Shown here piece after piece: positions 25,876-33,013 of a stretch of DNA of 50,366 nucleotides. The stretch is from Bacteroidota bacterium (GTDB lineage: Bacteria; Bacteroidota; Bacteroidia; Bacteroidales; PUMT01). The position numbers and the translations under genes are program-made. Location of the stretch: NCBI GenBank assembly GCA_003554865.1, contig PWHJ01000174.1:1-50366 (forward strand), in the 5' to 3' direction. The stretch's first letter is position 1. The number at the start of each line of letters is the position of its first letter. The notes below the pieces were generated by a model. It did not search any database. It worked only from the letters and a program-made list of their open reading frames with translations, and had not been told where the DNA came from.

Positions 25876-26769
25876 TCAGGAATTTTGGGAGATGCTGTCC
25901 AGAAATTGCATTAGATGTTGCGGTGACTCTATTTTTAAAAGATTTTCAGGTAGTCTGCCAATATCTTTTCCTGTTTGGTAGCCTGTGTAGAAAATTTTAC
26001 ACCCGGGGAAGGACTCAGATAGCTCAATGAGGTAATTTTTAAGCTTCTCTTTTGAAATGCCGGTTGTAAAGGTTGTAAAAAAGTAATCGTTTTTTAGAAT
26101 GCCGGCCGCTTGTTTAAGGTGCCCGAGGGGGACAATCTGGCCCAGATATACAACTCTGTGACCCTTTTTTTTGATAAGGTAAGTATAAAAAAGTAGTCCG
26201 AGCTCATGAAGTTCCCTCTCATGCAAAAACAGAACAAATATTTTTCCCCCGGGTTTGACCGAGGCCTCCTGGCCGTCAATTGCTACAATGAGTTTTTGTC
26301 TTAGAAGGTTGGATACAAAATGCTCCTGTACCGGGCTAATGGTTCCCGTCTGCCAAAGCAGTCCAACTTTTTCAAAAAACGGATACATTACATTTACAAG
26401 GGTCTCTTCAAATCCCATTTTTATAATGCAATCCCCAAGGATCTTTTTAAATTTCCTGTCATCCATCTCAATCATGGAAATGATGAGATTTTCGATTTGG
26501 GTGAAGGCATCGGTTGTTTCCTGGCTTAAATGTATGACCTTGTCTTTTATTTCCTCTTCGCTGAGACCGGCAAGATAAGATATCTTAAGACCATGTCTGT
26601 TGAGTATTGAAATATTGAGCAGCTTTTTCAGATCCTCTTCCGTGTAAAATCTTATTTTGGTTTTTGTGCGCCGGGGACTGATAAGACGGTGGCGCTTCTC
26701 CCACATGCGCAGTGTGTGAGCTTTTATTCCGGTCAAATCTTCAATGTCCTTTATCGAATATTTAGCCAT
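25876..26769 (-). CDS. MerR-family regulator with B12-binding domain (CarH/LitR-like)
   Basis: A 297-residue transcription factor. Residues 1-70 are a MerR DNA-binding domain (YSIKDIEDLTGIKAHTLRMW, RHRLISPRRT). Residues about 85-165 are the helical cap that binds adenosylcobalamin in CarH, with W139 and E149-H150 in the CarH spacing. Residues about 175-297 are a B12-binding Rossmann domain with ExHxxG (E186, H188, G191), which supplies the lower cobalt ligand. In CarH the protein represses in the dark as a tetramer and is released by light. The residue after the Trp is Gln140, where I recall His132 in Thermus CarH. A palindrome precedes the gene. No carotenoid or photolyase gene is in the window. 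Confidence 0.87.
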   Translation of the reverse strand: MAKYSIKDIEDLTGIKAHTLRMWEKRHRLISPRRTKTKIRFYTEEDLKKLLNISILNRHGLKISYLAGLSEEEIKDKVIHLSQETTDAFTQIENLIISMIEMDDRKFKKILGDCIIKMGFEETLVNVMYPFFEKVGLLWQTGTISPVQEHFVSNLLRQKLIVAIDGQEASVKPGGKIFVLFLHERELHELGLLFYTYLIKKKGHRVVYLGQIVPLGHLKQAAGILKNDYFFTTFTTGISKEKLKNYLIELSESFPGCKIFYTGYQTGKDIGRLPENLLKIESPQHLMQFLDSISQNS

Positions 26770-26782
26770 ATATTACTTATCT

Positions 26783-26794
26783 GTAAATGTTTAC
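26783..26794. promoter_or_regulatory. Candidate operator palindrome upstream of MerR/B12 gene
   Basis: The palindrome GTAAA-TG-TTTAC lies 14 bases before the start codon of the MerR/B12 regulator. MerR-type proteins often bind such AT-rich inverted repeats near their own promoters, so autoregulation is plausible. No exact TAnnTTTG box was found here. Confidence 0.3.
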
Positions 26795-26971
26795 TGATAA
26801 AAGCAAACGATTAAAAAAAATGATTGTTTTGTTATTAAACACTTATCAAGGGAGTATTGTTTAAAGGCTGGGTTATAAAAGTTTTTTTGTCAAAATTTAA
26901 AGTTCTTTTACCTTCATAAGGCCGCCCCTGACCGGGAAGGGGAAAAGTATAAGCCAGTGCTGCATCCGCTT

Positions 26972-27616
26972 TTATAGCTTCCTTGCCATCAAAAGTCCGT
27001 CTCTTACCGGTAAAATAACTGTTTCCATTGCCCGGTCGGTACTTATTTTTTTGTTGAATGAATCGATTCCGGCTGTTGAAGGATCAGACAAATTCGCTTT
27101 ATTTACAACTTTGTTGTTCCAGAGAACGTTGTCGGCTATCAAAAACCCGCCGGCATTCAGTTTTGGCCGAACCATAGTGAGATAATCCGGATATTCTGCT
27201 TTGTCCCCGTCAATAAAGACAAGGTCAAATGAATCATTCAGGCGGCCTATAATATCAATTGCGTTTCCTGTGTGTTGTATAATACTTTTTCCCAGACCGG
27301 CACGCCGGAAAAAGTCACGGGCAAAATCCTTGATTTCATCATTTATTTCAATAGTGTGAAGCACCCCGCCGGGGACTAGTCCTCTTCCCAGACAAATTGC
27401 CGAATAACCGGTGTATGTGCCAATTTCAAGGATCCTTGCAGGTTTTATCATCCTGCTCAGCATCTCCAGAAACCTCCCCTGCAAGTGGCCTGAGATCATT
27501 CTTGGATTGAGCATCTTCAGGTGTGTTTGTCTGTTGAGCTCCTGAAGAAGCTCATCCTCCTGCGTAGAGTGTTCATTAATATATGCTTCCAGTTTTGGGT
27601 CCCCGAACATCGTCAT
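26972..27616 (-). CDS. SAM-dependent O-methyltransferase (COMT-like, family 3)
   Basis: A soluble class I methyltransferase of 214 residues. The SAM motif reads ARILEIGTYTGYSAICLGRG, with the acidic residue TIEIND after it, FDLVFIDGDKAEYPDY as the metal/SAM-proximal segment and LIADNVLWNNKV carrying the Asp-Asn pair of the divalent-metal-dependent catechol O-methyltransferase-like family. Substrate is unknown. The start could be the third codon (MFGDPK, 27610). It begins five bases after the M16 peptidase stop and is clearly cotranscribed with it. Confidence 0.87.
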   Translation of the reverse strand: MTMFGDPKLEAYINEHSTQEDELLQELNRQTHLKMLNPRMISGHLQGRFLEMLSRMIKPARILEIGTYTGYSAICLGRGLVPGGVLHTIEINDEIKDFARDFFRRAGLGKSIIQHTGNAIDIIGRLNDSFDLVFIDGDKAEYPDYLTMVRPKLNAGGFLIADNVLWNNKVVNKANLSDPSTAGIDSFNKKISTDRAMETVILPVRDGLLMARKL

Positions 27617-27621
27617 AGTAA

Positions 27622-28842
27622 TTAATGATAAGAGAGAATTGATAAATTTTCCGGATTCAAAACCATGTTCGCCATTTCCATAAGGTAATCGGATGATATT
27701 TTTTCAATAATATTTTGAATTTCCTCCGATGAGTGAATTCCGTTAAAAAGAAGATGGCTTTTACCCATTGCCTGCATAAGATACTCCTTGTTTTCAAAGG
27801 CTATGATCATTTGCCCCTTAAGCTGTCTTTTCGCCCTGCTGAGCTGAATTGAGCCAAGCTTATTGTTTCTGAGTCTTGCAAACTCCTTTAAGACTATTTC
27901 GGTGCATTTTTCGATATGCTGCCTGTCCGTTCCGAAATATGTTGCAAAAACCCCCGTGTCGCTGTAAAGGGTTATATTGGATTCAACATTGTATGCATAG
28001 CCTGTTTTTTCGCGCAAGGCAACATTCAGTTTTGAGTTCATGCCGGGCCCTCCTAAAATATTGTTAAGAAGATCCAGCGTGTAACGTCTCTCGTCCTTAA
28101 TTGCAGGAATGTTACACCCTATGATGAAGTGAGCTTGATGAGTCTTTTTGTCAATCTTTTTTTCCACCGGTGAATTGCAACTTACCGGAATCCGCTTTCT
28201 TGAGCTATTTCTGGGCGGATTTTTTTCAAGGTATCTGCCCGCCTGCTTGAGGACTTTCTCGAAATCCATGTCAACTACTGTGGTGAAAACCATCTGGTCT
28301 GTGCAGTAATTTTTTCCGATAAAGGTTTCTATATCCTCGCGTGTGAATTTTCTCAATAGTTTCGGTGTGCCCAGTATATTTCTGCCGATGGGGTTCCCGT
28401 TGAACAACACCTCCTCGAAATCGTCAAAAATAAGCTCGGAGGGGTCGTCTTTGTATGAATTAATTTCGTCTATTATAATCTCCTTCTCTAGTGCAAGCTC
28501 TTTTTCCGGGAATGTTGAATGAAATACTATATCGCATATCAGTTCAACAGACCTTTGAAAGTCTTCTTTCAGAAAAGAAGAGTAGATACAGGTATGCTCT
28601 TTGGTTGTATAGGCGTTGATTTCACCACCCACGATCTCCATCCTGTTAATTATATGGTGTGCTCTCCGTTTTTTTGTTCCCTTAAAAAGGGCATGCTCAA
28701 TTAAGTGGGCTATACCATGTTCGTTTTCTGTTTCATCGCGTGACCCGGCATTGATTGTAAGACCGCAGTGACCGACTGGAGAGGGGTGCCTGTGGTGAAC
28801 CAGCCTTATACCATTATTAAACTTGTAGGTTTGGTAAAACAT
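27622..28842 (-). CDS. M16-family zinc metallopeptidase (insulinase/processing-peptidase-like)
   Basis: A 406-residue protein with the inverted zinc motif HLIEH (H46, E49, H50) and the distal glutamate in IIIDEINSY (E126, 76 residues after H50), so the active site is complete. The C-terminal half has the inactive M16 domain pattern (LNNILGGPGMNSKLNVALRE, GYAYNVES). No signal peptide is visible, so it is likely cytoplasmic. It resembles the single-unit bacterial M16B peptidases. The following gene, an O-methyltransferase, lies five bases downstream. Confidence 0.92.
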   Translation of the reverse strand: MFYQTYKFNNGIRLVHHRHPSPVGHCGLTINAGSRDETENEHGIAHLIEHALFKGTKKRRAHHIINRMEIVGGEINAYTTKEHTCIYSSFLKEDFQRSVELICDIVFHSTFPEKELALEKEIIIDEINSYKDDPSELIFDDFEEVLFNGNPIGRNILGTPKLLRKFTREDIETFIGKNYCTDQMVFTTVVDMDFEKVLKQAGRYLEKNPPRNSSRKRIPVSCNSPVEKKIDKKTHQAHFIIGCNIPAIKDERRYTLDLLNNILGGPGMNSKLNVALREKTGYAYNVESNITLYSDTGVFATYFGTDRQHIEKCTEIVLKEFARLRNNKLGSIQLSRAKRQLKGQMIIAFENKEYLMQAMGKSHLLFNGIHSSEEIQNIIEKISSDYLMEMANMVLNPENLSILSYH

Positions 28843-28924
28843 AAAAGCAACATTTAGCCTGCAAATATAATAAACGAAAAGTTAAGGCAGGCAGCGTTTT
28901 GATTAATAGGGATTATTAAATTTT

Positions 28925-28965
28925 ATGTAATTAAAAATTTTAAAAAATAAAATTTTTAATTACAT
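28925..28965. repeat. Perfect 17-base AT-rich inverted repeat upstream of tRNA-Phe
   Basis: Two 17-base arms (28925-28941 and 28949-28965) are exact reverse complements around a 7-base spacer. The right arm runs into the tRNA promoter -7 box. The stem is almost all A-T. It may be a transcription boundary or a DNA-structure element. Confidence 0.7.
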
Positions 28966-28968
28966 TTG
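28961..28968 (+). promoter_or_regulatory. Promoter -7 box of tRNA-Phe
   Basis: TACATTTG matches the Bacteroidota -7 consensus TAnnTTTG exactly and lies 37 bases before the tRNA. No good TTTG -33 box is present; that region is inside the AT inverted repeat. Confidence 0.5.
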
Positions 28969-29005
28969 CATGCCAAATGACGCAAGTGTGCTACGCTTGT
29001 TGGAA

Positions 29006-29078
<73 letters not shown>

Positions 29079-29079
29079 C

Positions 29080-29120
29080 AAAGAGGGCTGGAAATTGATT
29101 CCAGCCCTCTTTGTATTTTA
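29080..29120 (+). terminator. Rho-independent terminator after tRNA-Phe
   Basis: A perfect 14-base stem (29080-29093 with 29099-29112) around the loop ATTGA begins one base after the tRNA and is followed by GTATTTTA. The T-rich arm end (CTCTTTGTATTTTA) gives a U-rich tail. Confidence 0.85.
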
Positions 29121-29411
29121 GGCCTGCCGGGAGATTCAGGGATTAAGAACCTCCCGAAAAATGAGGAAATTTGTCTACACCAATGCAACTCCAGGCTAAA
29201 AGTTGCATCCCCGAATGCATACCCAAAATTACATACCGGCATCTTGCCTGAATTCTGCCAATTTATCAAAGCCTGAAAAGCGTAACTTAGACGTAACTGA
29301 AATTATATGAAGCGCAAGTAATAATAAAACCTGCATTTAAAGCCTTAAGATTTTTTATTTTGGAAAATATCTCTCTAATTTATAATTTAGCTATTCTCAA
29401 ATTTACAAGTT

Positions 29412-30368
29412 ATGAAGTCAGCCAGTAAGAATTTTGCACTGATGGGGGTTGCTGCATTTGTTGCCCCTCGTCATCTGAAGGCGATCAGGGATACAAACAA
29501 TGTTTTGCTTGCCGCATTTGACAAGTTTGATAATGTCGGCCACATAGATGATTATTTTCCGGATGCCCATTTTTTCGTCGAATTTGAACGTTTCGAAAGG
29601 CACATTAACAAGTTGAACAGAGAAGGCAAAAATATTGAGTATATAAGTGTATGTACTCCCAACTATCTTCATGACTCGCATATAAGATTTGCACTCAACC
29701 AGGGTGCCCATGCCATATGTGAAAAGCCCCTCGTACTCAGTCCATGGAACCTTGATGCTCTGGAGGAAGCTGAAAAAGAATCCAGTAAAAAAATATACAA
29801 TATTTTGCAGTCAAGGCTTCACCCCTCGATCCGGAAACTTAAGAAAAGGATAGAAGACTCCCCTCAGGATAAGGTATACGATGTTGACCTAAACTATATT
29901 ACAAGCAGGGGAAAATGGTATCATGCATCATGGAAAGGGAGTGACGAGAAATCAGGAGGTATTGTAACCGATATCGGAGTTCATTTTTGTGATATGCTAA
30001 CCTGGATATTTGGAGATGTGAAGGAAAACGTTGTTCATTTGCTCGAGCATAATAAGGCGGCCGGTTTTCTGGGACTTGAGAGGGCCAGGGTAAGGTGGTT
30101 TCTTAGCATTGATTACAATGACCTGCCCGATGAGATAAAAAATAAGGGTCAGCGCACATACAGATTGATAAACGTTGACAATGAAGAACTGGAGTTCAGT
30201 GACGGATTTGCAGATCTTCATACAGAGAGTTATAAGAAAATTATGGAAGGGAAGGGGTTTGGTCTTGATGATGCGCGCCGTTCAATTGAGGTTGTATATG
30301 CAATAAGAAATTCAAAGCCCGTGGGAATGCGTGGAGAATATAATCCATATCTGAAAAAAGTGTTATAA
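29412..30368 (+). CDS. wbpB: UDP-N-acetylglucosaminuronate 3-dehydrogenase, WbpB/WlbA type (Gfo/Idh/MocA family)
   Basis: An NAD-dependent oxidoreductase of 318 residues. It fits WbpB/WlbA closely: APRHLKAIRDT near the N-terminus, ISVCTPNYLHDSHI, the catalytic EKPL (ICEKPLV), YNILQSRLHP, YITSRGKWYHASWKG, IGVHFCDMLTWIFG, ARVRWFLSIDYNDLP and LHTESYKKIMEGKGFGLDDA. WbpB oxidises C3 of UDP-GlcNAcA on the route to 2,3-diacetamido-mannuronic acid sugars of O-antigen or capsule. The partner genes (wbpA, wbpD, wbpE, wbpI) are not in the window, so this is a detached copy. It stands alone after tRNA-Phe and converges with lpxB, eight bases apart. Confidence 0.87.
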   Translation: MKSASKNFALMGVAAFVAPRHLKAIRDTNNVLLAAFDKFDNVGHIDDYFPDAHFFVEFERFERHINKLNREGKNIEYISVCTPNYLHDSHIRFALNQGAHAICEKPLVLSPWNLDALEEAEKESSKKIYNILQSRLHPSIRKLKKRIEDSPQDKVYDVDLNYITSRGKWYHASWKGSDEKSGGIVTDIGVHFCDMLTWIFGDVKENVVHLLEHNKAAGFLGLERARVRWFLSIDYNDLPDEIKNKGQRTYRLINVDNEELEFSDGFADLHTESYKKIMEGKGFGLDDARRSIEVVYAIRNSKPVGMRGEYNPYLKKVL

Positions 30369-30376
30369 TTTGGAAT

Positions 30377-31528
30377 TCAGCAAGAAACCGCAATATATTC
30401 TTTTTCAGCTTTAGCGCAGTGGTTGTAAATTTTACGGGCAGCTTTTTCAGATGCAGACCCCCTGCCGAGCAATTTCTTTATCTCCCGGTAATCTGATAGT
30501 ATCTGTTCCCTTTTGCTTTTATCGTTCAATATACTCTCCAGCTCCCTGTTCAGTATTTCATTGTTCATTTCATGCTGAACCAGCTCTTTTACCGCTTCGC
30601 GGTTCAAGATAAGGTTGACAAGCGAAATAAAGGGGACTTTAATGAAGTTTTTTCCAAGCAGATAAGAAATTTGCCCAGACTTGTAGCATACAATTTGAGG
30701 AACATCCATTAAAGCAGCCTCCAGTGTTGCGGTACCCGATACTACAATTGCCGCCTGAGATTGCCGGAGAATACTGTAGGTTTGACAGAACAGGGTACTT
30801 ACCTCATAATCTTTGGTGAAATTTTGGTAAAATGAAATACCAACATTGGGGGCACCTGCAATTACAAACTGATATTGAGTGTGTTGCGGCACCATTTGAA
30901 GCATTGCGGGAAGGCATTTTTCTATCTCCTGCTTTCTGCTTCCGGGTAAAAGGGCTATAATTGGCTTGTTTTCAAGATAGTTACGCTTGATGAATGTGCT
31001 GAAATCTTCACTGTTTAACCGGTACTGATTCATTGCGTCCATAAGCGGATGACCCACATACTGTACATTATAGTTGTAACCTCTGTAGAAATCTTTCTCA
31101 AAAGGCAGGATAGTAAGCATAAGGTCAACATATTGCTTTATTTTTTTTACCCTGCTTCTGTGCCATGCCCAAATTTGTGGTGAAATATAGTAAATAACCG
31201 GTATTCCAATTTTTGAGGCATATTTTGCCATAATCATATTAAACCCGGGATAATCTATAAGCACCAGTGCATCAGGGTTGTATTCTTTAATATTTTTTTT
31301 GCAAAAACGGATATTTGACCATATTTCCGGGATTTTTAAAAGAACTTCCCTGAATCCCATAAATGAGGTTTCCCTTATGTGCTTTACTGGGAGACCTGCT
31401 TGTGCCTGCATAAGATCGCCGCCCCAGAAACGAAACCTGGGTGAAGGATCTGTTTTTTTCAATTCTTTTATTAAGTTGGCTCCGTGCAGGTCACCCGACG
31501 GTTCTCCTGCAATGATGTAATATTTCAA
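30377..31528 (-). CDS. lpxB: Lipid-A-disaccharide synthase LpxB
   Basis: A GT19 glycosyltransferase at the inner membrane that joins UDP-2,3-diacylglucosamine and lipid X into the lipid A disaccharide. The signatures are clear: YIIAGEPSGDLHGANLIKEL at the start, FMGFREVL, VLIDYPGFNM, YYISPQIWAWHRSR, LPFEKDFY, YVGHPL, ALLPGSRKQEIE, VSGTATLEAAL, QIVCYK and FISLVNLI. The length of 383 is normal. It lies 16 bases downstream of the DUF5723 gene and is the third gene of that run, rather than in the lpxD/lpxA cluster typical of Proteobacteria. Confidence 0.96.
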   Translation of the reverse strand: MKYYIIAGEPSGDLHGANLIKELKKTDPSPRFRFWGGDLMQAQAGLPVKHIRETSFMGFREVLLKIPEIWSNIRFCKKNIKEYNPDALVLIDYPGFNMIMAKYASKIGIPVIYYISPQIWAWHRSRVKKIKQYVDLMLTILPFEKDFYRGYNYNVQYVGHPLMDAMNQYRLNSEDFSTFIKRNYLENKPIIALLPGSRKQEIEKCLPAMLQMVPQHTQYQFVIAGAPNVGISFYQNFTKDYEVSTLFCQTYSILRQSQAAIVVSGTATLEAALMDVPQIVCYKSGQISYLLGKNFIKVPFISLVNLILNREAVKELVQHEMNNEILNRELESILNDKSKREQILSDYREIKKLLGRGSASEKAARKIYNHCAKAEKEYIAVSC

Positions 31529-31544
31529 TTTCCAATATTTTTTA

Positions 31545-32975
31545 TTATTCCTGTTCAGCTCTGTAACCGAAAACCAGGTTCATCCCAAACCAGATGTTTA
31601 CATTGCGGGTCTTGTGAGGCATAAATGCCGAATTTAAATTGTCGCTTAGAATGTAAAACTGAACCGGGCCGCCCCTGATCCCCATACCCAGGCCCAAATT
31701 ATTGAAAGCATTATTCATGAAAGAATAGGAGAGGGTTGTGGTGAGCCAGTTTGTAACATTGGTGTTTGCTGAAAGGGTTACCGATTGAGAAAAATGACCT
31801 TTTCCGAAATGTGAGCGTGAGAGAAGACCAAAATTGACCATTGGATTGAGCTTGTACGTTCCTCCAAGGTACACTTTCGGTCCTATTCCCCGATTATAGG
31901 AATTTTGTGTGTCGGAAATTACAAATGCATCAGATATTGTGTCAGTCAGCCTTTCAAAATAGTCGTCATCGTTATCCAGCATTTCATTAAAATCTATCCC
32001 TTCAAATATATAGCTTCCCTCCATCGATATATTGAAAACATCTCGGTTCCAGTTAATAAAGCCAAGATCCGCTATGCTTGCATAAAGGGTCATTGGAACC
32101 GGATCTGTTATCTTGTATGTGGCGCCCAGGTCTGCCGCGAATCCGACATTACCGGTGTTAAAGATAAAATCTCCCGCATTGTAGCCTTCATCGTCAAAGT
32201 TGGAGATAATTCCGTCAATATTTCCCTCTTCATCATGTTCCAGTTTGAAAGGCATGGAAGCATTAGCGGTAAAGTTGGAATGCATATGAAGATGATAGGT
32301 TTCCGGGTCTGTGTGGAAGCTGATATCAGGATTTGCAAGTGAAAAATTCATTTTCCCGAAAAGCAGTTTGGCTGATCCCCCAACAGTAAGGTTCTCGTTT
32401 ACCGGGTATGAGGCTCCGAGCGCAAATTCCCGGTAATAGTTTAAATCTGCTCCAAATCCGGAAAGATCTGCCTTTTTGTCGAGAAACTCATCATTTCCCT
32501 TCAGTCCGAGAATAAAAAGGTCTTTTGGCAGAGAGGTCCTTCCTGAAATTTTTTCGGAAACCGAAAAGGTGAAAAACATATCCTGGTAGCGAACTCCAAC
32601 ACGTAAAAGATTTATATGCATATCCTGCCCGATTTGGTTGCGGTTTTGCAGGTTTCCGATAAAATCATCTATATCGGCCGAAGGGTGAAGGAAAGTTATA
32701 AGAGAATCGGAATTTGGATCTTGGAAAATTATATCATTGTAACTTGCAAAGTTCAACCCCATGTTCATATTTATGGAAGATAGCAACGGCAATCCCACAT
32801 ATGAAGTGTAGTGAGGCTGTACGGCAGGATTGAAAAGAGATGACTGGGGGATCCTGTCCATGAAATATACGGTGTTATTCATTTGTCCTTTCACTGAAGC
32901 GATAGAGATTATAGAAAGGATCAAAATTGCTCCAATTGTGGTGAATAAAATCCGCAGATTGAGTATTGGATTCAT
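31545..32975 (-). CDS. DUF5723 outer-membrane protein
   Basis: An exported protein of 476 residues. The frame is open to an ATG at 32999, but the ATG at 32975 is preceded by an A-rich stretch and gives a cleaner signal peptide, so I prefer it. After the signal (ending near VKG-Q) come the family-like opening VYFMDRIPQSSLFNPAVQPH and LPLLSSINMNMGLNFASYND, then long amphipathic strands up to NIWFGMNLVFGY, a typical barrel end. It probably forms an outer-membrane beta-barrel. Function is unknown. It sits between a large lipoprotein gene and lpxB with short gaps. Confidence 0.82.
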   Translation of the reverse strand: MNPILNLRILFTTIGAILILSIISIASVKGQMNNTVYFMDRIPQSSLFNPAVQPHYTSYVGLPLLSSINMNMGLNFASYNDIIFQDPNSDSLITFLHPSADIDDFIGNLQNRNQIGQDMHINLLRVGVRYQDMFFTFSVSEKISGRTSLPKDLFILGLKGNDEFLDKKADLSGFGADLNYYREFALGASYPVNENLTVGGSAKLLFGKMNFSLANPDISFHTDPETYHLHMHSNFTANASMPFKLEHDEEGNIDGIISNFDDEGYNAGDFIFNTGNVGFAADLGATYKITDPVPMTLYASIADLGFINWNRDVFNISMEGSYIFEGIDFNEMLDNDDDYFERLTDTISDAFVISDTQNSYNRGIGPKVYLGGTYKLNPMVNFGLLSRSHFGKGHFSQSVTLSANTNVTNWLTTTLSYSFMNNAFNNLGLGMGIRGGPVQFYILSDNLNSAFMPHKTRNVNIWFGMNLVFGYRAEQE

Positions 32976-33013
32976 ATTTTTATTTTTTTTCGAGAGCATT
33001 GGCTAATCCGATT

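Noticed and set aside
29083-29208. ATGCAACT/AGTTGCAT repeat and tRNA 3' region as a mobile-element attachment site
   Set aside because: No integrase gene, no second copy of the tRNA end and no foreign-looking genes are present nearby.
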